Shown piece by piece: positions 51,641 through 59,898 of a DNA stretch of 64,000 bases. Below the pieces are notes generated by a model. That model worked only from the letters and a program-made list of their open reading frames with translations. It made no database searches and was not told where the DNA came from. Made by a program: the position numbers and the translations under genes. The stretch's first letter is position 1. Each line of letters starts with the position of its first letter. The stretch lies in NCBI GenBank assembly GCA_024809215.1, contig JANUBW010000007.1:124001-188000 (forward strand). The letters are read 5' to 3'. The stretch is from Niastella sp. OAS944. GTDB taxonomy: Bacteria; Bacteroidota; Bacteroidia; Chitinophagales; Chitinophagaceae.

Positions 51641-51802
51641 GAATATTGCCCTCTGCTCAAGATATATCAGACCGTATTTACTAAACCTTCAAGTATAGCC
51701 ATTAAGAACAAGTTTTTTGTCCTGAAAACAGTAAAATCCTGTTACACAGGTTGTTTCATGTGCACTGCTGGACAGGGTTCATTAATTTGAACCCTGTTTT
51801 TC
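51641..51802 (+). ncRNA. Candidate small RNA (about 160 nt)
   Basis: No protein frame fills this stretch, yet it is bounded by a perfect promoter box TACGTTTG (51627-51634, with a TTG 20 bases upstream at 51604-51606) and an intrinsic terminator (stem ACAGGGTTC/GAACCCTGT at 51772-51797 plus T-run). The start is estimated as about 7 bases after the box. A 6S-like or regulatory RNA is possible, but I could not match it to any known RNA family by eye. The transcript would end about 56 bases before the YcxB-like start. Confidence 0.45.
51772..51801 (+). terminator. Terminator of the candidate small RNA
   Basis: ACAGGGTTC and GAACCCTGT (9 bp, 8-base loop) followed by TTTT. There is no protein gene for it to end: the nearest upstream plus-strand gene is the 42-residue lipoprotein more than 900 bases away. 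Confidence 0.72.
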
Positions 51803-51857
51803 GTTCTGCCTTAGCTTGGAATCCTTACTTTTACGCCCTTAATTGGGGGAAAACTGA

Positions 51858-52340
51858 ATGACAGTTCAATTTGGTTATGATAAAAAGCAGGTGATACAGG
51901 CTTTACGCTATCACTTTTTAATGCGTCGGGAAATTAAAGTCCTGCTGATACTTATAAACGTATTTGCTATTACCTCTGCTATCTTGTTTGCATTGAAGAA
52001 GATACAGCCGATCTCATTTCTAATATTTTCCTTTTTGTGGTTTATGCTTATGCTGGTGATCTGGCGTATACTGCCAGGCAGCATTTACCGCAAGTCGCTC
52101 ACTTTTAAGGACCATTTTATTATGCATTTGCTCGATGAGAATGTGGTGCTGGAGACCGAAAAGGGCTCAAATGGCTGGCCCTGGAAAAAGTTCAGCTACT
52201 TTGTTGAAAGCCCTTTCTTTTTTCATTTGTACTTCGACGCACGCTCGTTCTTCCTGGTGCCAAAAGATTCGTTTCAATCCATCACAGATTTGCAGGCAGC
52301 CAGGGATCTGTTGAAAGAAAAGATAGGGAAGAATAAATAG
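51858..52340 (+). CDS. YcxB-like membrane protein
   Basis: A 160-residue protein with two adjacent membrane helices (residues about 27-45 and 50-68), followed by a cytoplasmic YcxB-like domain (LLDENVVLETEKGSNGWPWKKFSYFVESPFFF, then FFLVPKDSF). The family is of unknown function. A near-consensus box TACTTTTA at 51826-51833 could be its promoter. It is convergent with gldB across a GGTAACCGG/AACCTGTAAC repeat. Confidence 0.8.
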   Translation: MTVQFGYDKKQVIQALRYHFLMRREIKVLLILINVFAITSAILFALKKIQPISFLIFSFLWFMLMLVIWRILPGSIYRKSLTFKDHFIMHLLDENVVLETEKGSNGWPWKKFSYFVESPFFFHLYFDARSFFLVPKDSFQSITDLQAARDLLKEKIGKNK

Positions 52341-52342
52341 AA

Positions 52343-52464
52343 GTTACCGGTTCCCTGGTGCCAGTTGCCGGGGAATACAGCGGTTAAAGGGAATAGTACC
52401 TGGCCGCGCAACGGGTAACCGGAAACCGGCACCTGTAACCTGCAACCTGTAACCTGCAACTGAT
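52343..52464. repeat. Word-type palindrome, GTTACCGGTTCC and CCTGTAACC, YcxB-gldB spacer
   Basis: Left words AGTTACCGGTTCCCTGGTGC, right words GGTAACCGGAAACCGGCACC, followed by CTGTAACCTGCAACCTGTAA words up to the gldB stop. Two vocabularies are joined here. Confidence 0.7.
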
Positions 52465-52465
52465 G

Positions 52466-53482
52466 TTACCCCGGCTTATACTTACTCTCCTCAAATATTC
52501 TTTTCGCATCAGTATTCAACAGCTCATTCAACGAAAGCTCACTGTGCTTCGCCATATATTTCTTCACTATTTGCCAGCCCACAAAAACGCCAATTGCGCC
52601 GGGTGAGCGTTCACCCAGTTCGGGTGTGTTGGGCGCTTCTTCCAAATAGCTTTTGATATTTGCGGGCTCTATATTGAACAGCAGGTTATTGGTAAGAAAG
52701 AAATTCCAGATCATACCTTCGTTCTCATAACAACCCTTCAACTGCGCCGCGGTATAACCGGTTTTAATAGTGTCTTCGGTATAGGGCAAAAGTTTATCAA
52801 GCACAAACAACCGCTTTCCTTTTTCAATCATCAACTCAACCAGGGGTAAACTGCCGTTCTTTTCAGGAGCAATGTCATTGATGATATTCTTCATACAATT
52901 TACCGCAATGTAATCGGGTGTAAAACGCCGTGAGATGTAGTCGGGGAAAACCGATTGCCCCATACTGCTACGATACAACGAGTATTTATTGCCCATGTGC
53001 AATTGCAGGCCTACTGCCAGCGCATCGCGGGTTATAACATCGCTGAACCCTTCCATGGGGCCAATATAGGTAACCAGCTGTGTGGGTGCTTTATAAGCAG
53101 GAAAATAATACTTAACGTACTGCAGGCCTTGTTTTACTTCCTTTTCTATGGTACTGAAATTGCGAAATACAACATCAGCAGAGTCTTTGACAGGTTTATA
53201 GTCGCCAATAAATTTCTTCAGCAATGCCTGCTCCTGGGTGCTGGTATCGCTTATGCCGGGCAGTTCCATAATGTTGTACAGGAAGTCGCCAAGGAAATAA
53301 GGATATTTTTCCCCAACCTGTTGCAGGGAAGCCATCATGCGATTGGTATCAAGGGCAAAGAAATCCTGCTCGAACCGCTTTACGGTAAGTTCTACCTTAA
53401 TGTTCGATACATTGGGAGCGTTTTTGTCTTTACAGGAAAATAATCCGGCAACGATCAATAATACCAATCCAGTTCTTTTCAT
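52466..53482 (-). CDS. gldB: GldB-type lipoprotein
   Basis: A 338-residue lipoprotein with lipobox VAGLFSC near residue 17. The body (VKRFEQDFFALDTNRMMASL, YVKYYFPAYKAPTQLVTYIGPMEGF, NCMKNIINDIAPEKNGSLPLVELMIEKGKRLFVLD) matches GldB, first known as essential for gliding in Flavobacterium johnsoniae but also widespread in non-gliders. As in many relatives, it is divergent from nadE. No gldC or other gliding gene is seen here, so gliding cannot be inferred. Confidence 0.85.
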   Translation of the reverse strand: MKRTGLVLLIVAGLFSCKDKNAPNVSNIKVELTVKRFEQDFFALDTNRMMASLQQVGEKYPYFLGDFLYNIMELPGISDTSTQEQALLKKFIGDYKPVKDSADVVFRNFSTIEKEVKQGLQYVKYYFPAYKAPTQLVTYIGPMEGFSDVITRDALAVGLQLHMGNKYSLYRSSMGQSVFPDYISRRFTPDYIAVNCMKNIINDIAPEKNGSLPLVELMIEKGKRLFVLDKLLPYTEDTIKTGYTAAQLKGCYENEGMIWNFFLTNNLLFNIEPANIKSYLEEAPNTPELGERSPGAIGVFVGWQIVKKYMAKHSELSLNELLNTDAKRIFEESKYKPG

Positions 53483-53499
53483 CTGAAGATATTTATTTT

Positions 53500-53647
53500 A
53501 AGGCTGAAGGCCGAACGCTTAACGCTGAACGCGAAGTTTAAGTGTGCTCAGGCTTTCTGCATATTTCGCGAAGATAAGGTTGAAATGCAGGAACTGAGCA
53601 TGGCCGCCTGCATTGAACGTTAAGCATTTAGCGTTCAGCGTTTTTCG
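53500..53647. repeat. Word-type palindrome, AACGCTGAACG, gldB-nadE spacer
   Basis: Outer arms GAACGCTTAACGCTGAACGC (53513-53532) and TTAGCGTTCAGCGTTTTT (53628-53645). Inner stems GCTCAG/CTGAGC (53546-53551, 53594-53599) and CTGCAT/ATGCAG (53557-53562, 53585-53590). TTCGCGAA (53565-53572) lies in the loop. The nadE promoter box follows directly. Confidence 0.78.
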
Positions 53648-53649
53648 CT

Positions 53650-53657
53650 TAAATTTG
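53650..53657 (+). promoter_or_regulatory. -7 promoter box for nadE
   Basis: TAAATTTG, exact match, immediately after the right arm of an AACGCTGAACG-type palindrome; predicted leader about 42 bases. Confidence 0.65.
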
Positions 53658-53705
53658 CCTGTATAAAAAAACGGTGTCGTTTTTATTTAAACCCAAAAGC
53701 ATAAA

Positions 53706-55421
53706 ATGAAAATTGCCATTGCGCAACAGAACTATCATATAGGGAATTTTGAAGATAATACCCGCAAAATAATGGGGGCCATACAGTATGCAAAAAGCCG
53801 TAAGGCCGACCTGGTTATTTTTTCAGAACTAAGCATCTGTGGTTACCCGCCCCGCGATTTCCTGGAGTTTGATGATTTTATAAACGAATGCTATAAAGCA
53901 ATAGAAATAATAACCGAACAGGCCGATACCATTGGGGTTATTATTGGCAGTCCGCAAAGAAACCCATCGAAAGAAGGGAAAGACCTGTTCAATGCCGCCT
54001 GGCTGTTGTACGACAAAAAAGTAGTTGGTGTAGCGCATAAAACGCTATTACCGAATTATGATGTGTTTGATGAGTACAGGTATTTTGAACCGGGCTACGA
54101 ATGGAATGTACTGGAGTTTAAAGGAAAGAAAATTGCGTTAACGGTTTGTGAAGATATCTGGAACCTGGGCGATAATCCATTGTACCGCCAATGCCCCATG
54201 GATGTGCTTATAGAACAAAAGCCCGACCTTATGGTCAATATCTCTGCTTCGCCATTCGACTATGATCATGACAAAGACAGGGAAGAGATCGTTCGCGCTA
54301 ACGTATTGAAATATGGATTGCCTATGTTCTATTGCAATGCCATTGGTTCGCAAACCGAGATCGTATTTGATGGCGGTAGCCTGGTAATGGATGCCAATGG
54401 CCAAATAGTGAAGGAGATGAAATATTTTGAAGAGGACTTCGCCATTGTGAACCTCGATGAAATTGAAGTGCAAAAGGCAAAACGCAAACCACTAAAAGCA
54501 GTTCCGGAATTTGATAAAGAAATGCGCGTAGGAAAAGTGGAAGATCCTGAAAAGGTAATTGAATACCTTACCAGCGATGAGAATATTGAACAAATAAAAG
54601 AAGCGCTTGTACTGGGCATTAGAGACTACTTTAGAAAAATGGGTTTTACCAAAGCCATATTGGGTAGCTCGGGTGGTATTGACAGCGCCGTTACCCAGGC
54701 CCTGGCTACAAGAGCATTAGGTCGTGAAAATGTAAGGGCTGTATTAATGCCGTCGCAGTATTCAACCGGGCATTCGGTATCCGATGCCGAACAGCTAAGC
54801 AAGAATTTGGGCAACCCCTATGATATTGTTGCCATCAAGAACGTGTACGATTCATTTATGCAAACGCTGCAGCCGGTATTTGGCGATCTGCCATTTGGCC
54901 TGGCCGAAGAGAATTTACAAAGCCGTACCCGCGGTAATTTGCTAATGTCTATTTCAAACAAATTCGGTTATATATTGCTGAACACTTCAAACAAAAGCGA
55001 GCTAAGCACCGGTTATGGAACTTTGTATGGCGATATGGCCGGCGGTTTAAGTGTATTGGGCGATGTATATAAAATGCAGGTTTATGCGCTGGCCAAATAC
55101 CTCAATCGCAATGGGGAGATCATTCCTGAGAATATCATTACCAAACCACCATCGGCCGAGCTGCGGCCCGATCAAAAAGATAGTGACAGCTTACCCGATT
55201 ATGCGGTGCTTGATAAAGTGTTGTATCAATACATAGAAAGAAGAAAAGGCCCTAAAGAATTAATAGCAATGGGTATTGATGAAACATTGGTGCGCCGTGT
55301 ACTAAAAATGGTGAACAGTAATGAATATAAACGTAACCAGTTTTGTCCCATCATTCGCGTTAGTTGTAAAGCTTTTGGTGTTGGGCGCAGGGTGCCAATT
55401 GTAGGTAAGTATTTATCGTAA
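53706..55421 (+). CDS. nadE: Glutamine-dependent NAD+ synthetase
   Basis: Last step of NAD synthesis: amidation of nicotinic acid adenine dinucleotide with ammonia from glutamine. The 571-residue product has an N-terminal nitrilase-type amidase (residues 1-260: FSELSICGYPPRDFLE with the Glu, KTLLPNYDVFDEYRYFEPG with the Lys, ALTVCEDIWN with the Cys) and a C-terminal synthetase with ATP loop GSSGGIDSAVTQALA. A perfect promoter box is 49-56 bases upstream, and a T-tailed hairpin follows the stop. Confidence 0.96.
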   Translation: MKIAIAQQNYHIGNFEDNTRKIMGAIQYAKSRKADLVIFSELSICGYPPRDFLEFDDFINECYKAIEIITEQADTIGVIIGSPQRNPSKEGKDLFNAAWLLYDKKVVGVAHKTLLPNYDVFDEYRYFEPGYEWNVLEFKGKKIALTVCEDIWNLGDNPLYRQCPMDVLIEQKPDLMVNISASPFDYDHDKDREEIVRANVLKYGLPMFYCNAIGSQTEIVFDGGSLVMDANGQIVKEMKYFEEDFAIVNLDEIEVQKAKRKPLKAVPEFDKEMRVGKVEDPEKVIEYLTSDENIEQIKEALVLGIRDYFRKMGFTKAILGSSGGIDSAVTQALATRALGRENVRAVLMPSQYSTGHSVSDAEQLSKNLGNPYDIVAIKNVYDSFMQTLQPVFGDLPFGLAEENLQSRTRGNLLMSISNKFGYILLNTSNKSELSTGYGTLYGDMAGGLSVLGDVYKMQVYALAKYLNRNGEIIPENIITKPPSAELRPDQKDSDSLPDYAVLDKVLYQYIERRKGPKELIAMGIDETLVRRVLKMVNSNEYKRNQFCPIIRVSCKAFGVGRRVPIVGKYLS

Positions 55422-55430
55422 AGAAATTAA

Positions 55431-55461
55431 AAAAGGGCGGCCAGGTGATGGTCGCCCTTTT
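55431..55461. terminator. Terminator after nadE
   Basis: AAAAGGGCG and CGCCCTTTT with an inner CC/GG pair; A-run and T-run on the two sides. Between convergent nadE and a lipoprotein gene. Confidence 0.82.
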
Positions 55462-55478
55462 AATGGGTAAAATTCTTT

Positions 55479-55916
55479 TTATAATACGCGGGTTAAATAG
55501 AATGTAACATAACTATCGCCTTCAGTTTGCTTTACCACCAGTTCTTTGCTGGTAAGTTTTATAACAGTCCCTAATATTTCATCAAAATAAACTTCATTAT
55601 TATAGAGGGTCCAGGTATCTCTATAGCTTCCGCCGTAGGTGCAGGTAGCACCGGCATCAATATAATCAAAAACCATATTGGCATTTAATACGAATTGATC
55701 ATCAAGTTGGCAGTTATCGTAATAAATGCTGGTAAGGTCTTGTTCTGCCCGTCCGGCTTCTTTTCCTTTAATAACAGTAAGCATATAGGTGCCGGCCAGG
55801 TTATCTTTTGTAATAGCCAGGGTTTCATCTTTACTTTTTACACAAGAAGATAATGTGGCAATAGCACATGCAAATAAGATAAAGACCAGGGTTCTTGTAA
55901 AGGTATGCGGTTTCAT
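55479..55916 (-). CDS. Lipocalin-like small lipoprotein
   Basis: A 145-residue lipoprotein (hydrophobic N-terminus, lipobox ATLSSC at about 25) with a beta-rich body: NLAGTYMLTVIKG, CQLDDQFVLNANMVFDY, WTLYNNEVYF, and a final VTFYLTRVL. This strand pattern is that of lipocalin-like proteins common in Bacteroidota. Function unknown. It is one of two such genes in a row, each with its own terminator-like hairpin. Confidence 0.8.
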   Translation of the reverse strand: MKPHTFTRTLVFILFACAIATLSSCVKSKDETLAITKDNLAGTYMLTVIKGKEAGRAEQDLTSIYYDNCQLDDQFVLNANMVFDYIDAGATCTYGGSYRDTWTLYNNEVYFDEILGTVIKLTSKELVVKQTEGDSYVTFYLTRVL

Positions 55917-56017
55917 AAGGGTAGATTTTAATTCATAAAAAAGGGCCGGGCAAATAACAGATATTAAAGGAATTTATTGTGTGTGTACAGGGTTTTGCGG
56001 GGATTTTAATTTCAAAC

Positions 56018-56054
56018 AAAAAGGCAGGCCCGGTACTGCCAGGCCTGCCTTTTT
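56018..56054. terminator. Strong hairpin terminator between the two lipocalin-like genes
   Basis: Perfect 13-bp arms AAAAAGGCAGGCC and GGCCTGCCTTTTT with an 11-base loop. It is 260 bases beyond the first lipocalin-like gene's start side, and a second terminator (56241-56276) already follows the other gene, so an extra short transcript may lie between. Confidence 0.75.
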
Positions 56055-56240
56055 AACAAAATGACTTTCTATTAATGTTTGAAGATAGTTATGATCTTGG
56101 GTTCGATTTGGAAAATGGTCTATTCATATTGGTTGATTTGATTTCATAGGAACAGTTGTGCCAATAACCAGGCTTTTATTATTTTATTGTAAGGTGATTC
56201 CTCGATTTTATCAACAGAAAAAATTAAGAAAGCCTAAATA

Positions 56241-56276
56241 AAAAAGTCCTTCCCAATACAGGGAAAGACTTTTTTA
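56241..56276. terminator. Terminator after the second lipocalin-like gene
   Basis: AAAAAAGTC-C-TTCCC pairs with GGGAA-A-GACTTTTTT with one C/A mismatch. Read on the minus strand it follows the stop at 56302 by 26 bases. Confidence 0.7.
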
Positions 56277-56301
56277 TATGTGGGTGTTACAATTAGTGTA
56301 A

Positions 56302-56778
56302 TTAATGTTTCAGATCGAGAACAATGGTAAATGTGCCAAAGATGGGGTAGGTAACATCTTTAATTACCCGCAACCGCGAGGTAGTAATTTCTCCTACTTT
56401 AAAATCGCCGCTAACGTCGGTGCCGAAAATTTGATTGGGTGTGTACAGTATGGTGCCGTTTTCTTTAAAATACCAGGTAAAAGGTGTTTTTTGAGGATCG
56501 CTGGAGTTACATTTTGAGGGCCCCTCATCCAAAGTACCGGTACTATCACTTTTGAACAAAATGGTATTATCCTTATCACATGCTTCAACTGTAAAACCGG
56601 TCAATGGCTGATCTGGTTTGCCATCCTTGTTGGTGTCGATGCCTACAGTATCATATTTCCATGATGAGCTGGTTACAAATTGAATTCTTTCTTTGGTAAC
56701 ATCTTTATCATCATCATCTTTTTTACAACCATAAATGATGGAACCAATGGCGAGTGCTGTTAATGCATACTTTTTCAT
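56302..56778 (-). CDS. Lipocalin-like small lipoprotein
   Basis: A 158-residue lipoprotein with a lipobox at GSIIYGC (near 18), followed by an acidic spacer DDDDKD and a beta-rich body (SSSWKYDTVGID, NTILFKSDSTGTLDEGP, FTWYFKENGTILYTPNQIFG, FTIVLDLKH). The pattern resembles lipocalin-like domain proteins; I see only general similarity to the previous gene. An intrinsic terminator lies right after it at 56241-56276. Confidence 0.78.
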   Translation of the reverse strand: MKKYALTALAIGSIIYGCKKDDDDKDVTKERIQFVTSSSWKYDTVGIDTNKDGKPDQPLTGFTVEACDKDNTILFKSDSTGTLDEGPSKCNSSDPQKTPFTWYFKENGTILYTPNQIFGTDVSGDFKVGEITTSRLRVIKDVTYPIFGTFTIVLDLKH

Positions 56779-57046
56779 CTGAACAATTTTTGTTTAAGCC
56801 CGTGAGTATGGGCAGGGTTAATAAGTTAGCTGTATAGTAGGCAAATATTATTCCTTTTCCGTTGCCTGGGGCATGAAATATGGTGGGTGTAGCCGCATAA
56901 CTAATAAATTGCCAGTTTATTGTATGTGGTAAAACATGTTTATTTTTATTGTTTTTAGTGTGGTTTTAACAAGTTGGCAAGCCCTTTGCAAATGCATTCA
57001 CGTATTTTCATAACTGATTATCAATCATTCATACTAAACCCCGTAT

Positions 57047-58048
57047 ATGCTATTAACAGCAGATGATATCCGGCAGCTCAATGACAAAATACAGTACCAG
57101 AGCGCTTTTATCGACCGGCTCCGCGACGAAACAGCCAGGGTTATTATAGGACAGCACCATATGCTCGACAGGCTTTTAATAGGTTTATTAAGCAATGGGC
57201 ACGTTTTGCTGGAAGGGGTTCCTGGTTTGGCTAAAACACTTACCATTAAATCGCTGGCGCAGGCGGTTCATGCAAAATTCAGCCGTATACAATTTACGCC
57301 CGACCTGTTACCGGCCGACGTAATTGGTACAATGATCTATAATCAGCAAAAAAATGAATTTATAGTTCGCAAAGGGCCCATTTTCGCCAATTTCGTGTTG
57401 GCCGATGAAATAAACCGCGCCCCGGCAAAGGTGCAAAGCGCCCTGCTGGAAGCTATGCAGGAACGGCAGGTGACCATTGGCGACACCACTCATAAACTGG
57501 ATGAGCCCTTCCTTGTACTGGCTACACAAAACCCGCTTGAGCAGGAAGGTACCTACCCGCTGCCCGAAGCGCAGCAAGACCGGTTTATTATGAAAGTGAT
57601 CGTTGACTATCCTACCAAACAGGAAGAACAGATCATTATTCGCCAGAATGTACTGGGCGAAAAAGGCCCGCAAATAAGCCAGGTAGTGAGCATGGAGGAG
57701 TTAACACAAGCTAAAAATCTTACCCGTCAGATATACATGGACGAAAAAGTCGAGAATTACATCCTCGATATTGTATTCGCCACCCGTTTTCCCGACAATT
57801 ACAAACTGGAAAAATTAAAGCCATTGATCGCCTATGGCGGTTCGCCCCGCGCCAGTATTAACCTGGCCCTGGCCGCCAAAGCGCATGCCTTTTTAAATAA
57901 ACGTGGTTTTGTTATTCCGGAGGATGTACGCAGTATTTCAAAAGATGTGTTACGCCACCGTATTGGCTTAACTTACGAAGCAGAGGCGGAGAATGTTAAT
58001 GTCGAGAATATCATAGACGACGTACTTCGCGTAATTCAAGTACCTTAA
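57047..58048 (+). CDS. MoxR-family AAA+ ATPase
   Basis: Chaperone-like ATPase of 333 residues, with Walker A GVPGLAKT, Walker B VLADEINRAPAKVQSALLEAMQE, sensor 1 LATQNPLEQEG and an arginine finger region DRFIMKV. MoxR proteins work with DUF58 and VWA partners, which follow at once here. It is the first gene of a four-gene operon (MoxR, DUF58, BatD-like, BatA). Confidence 0.95.
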   Translation: MLLTADDIRQLNDKIQYQSAFIDRLRDETARVIIGQHHMLDRLLIGLLSNGHVLLEGVPGLAKTLTIKSLAQAVHAKFSRIQFTPDLLPADVIGTMIYNQQKNEFIVRKGPIFANFVLADEINRAPAKVQSALLEAMQERQVTIGDTTHKLDEPFLVLATQNPLEQEGTYPLPEAQQDRFIMKVIVDYPTKQEEQIIIRQNVLGEKGPQISQVVSMEELTQAKNLTRQIYMDEKVENYILDIVFATRFPDNYKLEKLKPLIAYGGSPRASINLALAAKAHAFLNKRGFVIPEDVRSISKDVLRHRIGLTYEAEAENVNVENIIDDVLRVIQVP

Positions 58049-58055
58049 TACAAAT

Positions 58056-58117
58056 AGGCAATAAGCAATAGACAATTAATTGCTCTTGCCAATTGCCCAC
58101 TGTCAATTGCCAATTGA
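58056..58117. repeat. Word-type repeat, CAATTGCC, MoxR-DUF58 spacer
   Basis: GGCAATAAGCAATAGACAAT on the left and GCCAATTGCCCACTGTCAAT with CAATTG on the right, inside an operon. Confidence 0.6.
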
Positions 58118-58120
58118 TTT

Positions 58121-58993
58121 ATGTTAACGACGGCGGAAATAATAAAAAAAGTTCGCGAGCTGGAAATTAAAAGCAAAAAGATCACCCGGCATTTATTTAC
58201 GGGTGAGTATCACAGTGCTTTTAAAGGCCGGGGTATGTTATTTAAAGAAGTTCGCGAATACCAGGCGGGTGACGATATCAGGTTTATCGATTGGAACGTA
58301 TCGGCCCGCTTTAATCATCCGTTCAGTAAAGTATTTGAAGAAGAACGCGAATTGTCGGTAATGCTGATGGTTGATGTAAGCGCCAGTTCATTATTTGGTA
58401 CCACCCAGTCCCGTAAAAAAGATTTGATAACCGAAGTGGCGGCCGTGCTGGCATTTTCGGCTATCAGTAATAATGATAAAATAGGTGTACTGTTCTTTAG
58501 TGATGTTATAGAGAAGTATATTCCACCAAAGAAAGGAAGAGACCATGGCTTGTATATCGTTCGCGAACTGTTAACAGCCGAACCTAAAAAGAAGGGCACC
58601 CGCATTGGACAGGCTTTGCAACGATTGAATAATACAATCAGGCAAACCAGCATTGTTTTTCTGCTAAGTGATTTTCTTGATAATGATTTCGAAGATGGAT
58701 TGAAAGTGGCAGGTAAAAAACATGATGTAATAGGTATGAAGGTATACGATAAAATGGATATGCAGTTGCCCGATGCCGGCCTTATGGAAGTTGAAGATTC
58801 AGAAACCGGTGCGCGCAGCTGGATAGATACAAGTGATTTTCTTGTAAGGCAACAGCATGAAGCCGCTTTTTTTAATCATACAAACTATTGTAAAAATATT
58901 TTTACGCGGGCAGGTTGCGACCTCCTGCATTTGCGCACCGGCGAAGATTATGTAAAAGTGTTACAGAAGTTCTTTGTTGGGCGTAACCGGTAA
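58121..58993 (+). CDS. DUF58 domain-containing protein
   Basis: A 290-residue cytosolic protein with the DUF58 core FKEVREYQAGDDIRFIDWNVSARF followed by a VWA-like fold (MLMVDVSASSLFG, VLAFSAISNNDKIGVLFFSD, VFLLSDFLDNDF). In MoxR systems this is the partner that receives the ATPase's action. The gap to MoxR (72 bases) carries a CAATTGCC word repeat. Confidence 0.93.
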   Translation: MLTTAEIIKKVRELEIKSKKITRHLFTGEYHSAFKGRGMLFKEVREYQAGDDIRFIDWNVSARFNHPFSKVFEEERELSVMLMVDVSASSLFGTTQSRKKDLITEVAAVLAFSAISNNDKIGVLFFSDVIEKYIPPKKGRDHGLYIVRELLTAEPKKKGTRIGQALQRLNNTIRQTSIVFLLSDFLDNDFEDGLKVAGKKHDVIGMKVYDKMDMQLPDAGLMEVEDSETGARSWIDTSDFLVRQQHEAAFFNHTNYCKNIFTRAGCDLLHLRTGEDYVKVLQKFFVGRNR

Positions 58994-58995
58994 TT

Positions 58996-59895
58996 ATGAA
59001 AAACCCTATTCTCTATATTATCCTCATTGGTTGTTTAATAGCCAGCCCTGTTGTAATGCATGGCCAGGTGCTTGCCAAAGCATCGGTAAGCCGCGATCAG
59101 ATATTAATTGGCGAACCCATTACATTAACCTTTGAAGTACGTATTCCCATGGGCCAGGCAGTTACCTGGTTCAATCTTGATAGTATTCCCCGTTTTGAAT
59201 TTATTGAAAAAGGAAAGGTTGATACCTCCGATAACATCGATGGAAAGCAATATCACCAGGAGCTTACCATCACCAGCTTCGATTCGGGCACCGTGGTAAT
59301 TCCTCCATTGGTATTAAAGGTGGCGGGGCAAGCCTATGTTACCGATTCTATTCCCATTGAAGTGAGTTACGCCAAACTGGATATTTCAAAGGATTATCGC
59401 GATATAAAAGAAATTGAAGAGGTGCCAAAGCCTGCCTGGATGGCCTGGATACCCTGGATTATTGGGGTGGTGACCTTAGTAGCCGCCGGCATTATAGTTT
59501 ACCTGTTGCGAAAACCAAAGAAACCGGCGCCTGTGCCACAACCGGTTCAACCCAAACTAGGCCCTTACGAGGAAGCCCTGCAGGCGTTGGAAGAGTTGCG
59601 AAAACTGGGCTTACAAAATGGAGACGTAAAAACGTATTATAGCCGCCTCAACGATATTCTGCGGGTGTTTATGTTCCGCAAATTGAAAGTGGCTACGTTG
59701 GAGAAAACGAATGCAGAACTGACTATGCAACTGCGTTCGGTGCCTATGGATAAAGAAAGCTTCAATCAGCTGGTACAGGCATTACAGGTGGTAGATTTTG
59801 TGAAGTTTGCCAAATATCAGCCTGCTGAAAGTGATACTGAAAAGAATTTCGCCGTAATTCAATCGGCTATCAAAACACTAAATAATATTTCCTGA
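58996..59895 (+). CDS. BatD/DUF4381-like membrane protein of the MoxR operon
   Basis: A 299-residue protein with a signal peptide, a beta-rich periplasmic part like BatD (SVSRDQILIGEPITLTFEVRI, LTITSFDSGTVVIPPLVLKV), one membrane helix at about 150-175 and a cytoplasmic helical tail (LGPYEEALQALEELRKLGLQNGDVKTYYSRLNDILRVFM). It starts 2 bases after the DUF58 stop. It seems to combine parts that are separate in other Bat operons; domain limits are by eye. Confidence 0.8.
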   Translation: MKNPILYIILIGCLIASPVVMHGQVLAKASVSRDQILIGEPITLTFEVRIPMGQAVTWFNLDSIPRFEFIEKGKVDTSDNIDGKQYHQELTITSFDSGTVVIPPLVLKVAGQAYVTDSIPIEVSYAKLDISKDYRDIKEIEEVPKPAWMAWIPWIIGVVTLVAAGIIVYLLRKPKKPAPVPQPVQPKLGPYEEALQALEELRKLGLQNGDVKTYYSRLNDILRVFMFRKLKVATLEKTNAELTMQLRSVPMDKESFNQLVQALQVVDFVKFAKYQPAESDTEKNFAVIQSAIKTLNNIS

Positions 59896-59898
59896 CCC

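Larger units (their letters stand above)
50870..51857. other. Gene-poor region with 42-bp array and candidate small RNA
   Basis: Almost 1 kb without a normal protein gene. It has the 42-bp array (50997-51440), a short ACCAC/GTGGT hairpin near 51588-51602, the candidate small RNA (51641-51802) and the start region of the YcxB-like gene. Confidence 0.7.
55917..56301. other. Intergenic DNA between the two lipocalin-like lipoprotein genes
   Basis: About 385 bases with two terminator hairpins (56018-56054, 56241-56276). Between them, the minus strand encodes a short run ending KIITIFKH then stop at about 56074, somewhat like the FTIVLDLKH end of the neighbour, but an in-frame stop lies 15-odd codons upstream. 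It may be the worn tail of a third copy; no intact gene. Confidence 0.4.

Noticed and set aside
56057-56115. Third lipocalin-like gene
   Set aside because: Only a short KIITIFKH-type tail is present, with an in-frame stop a few codons upstream.
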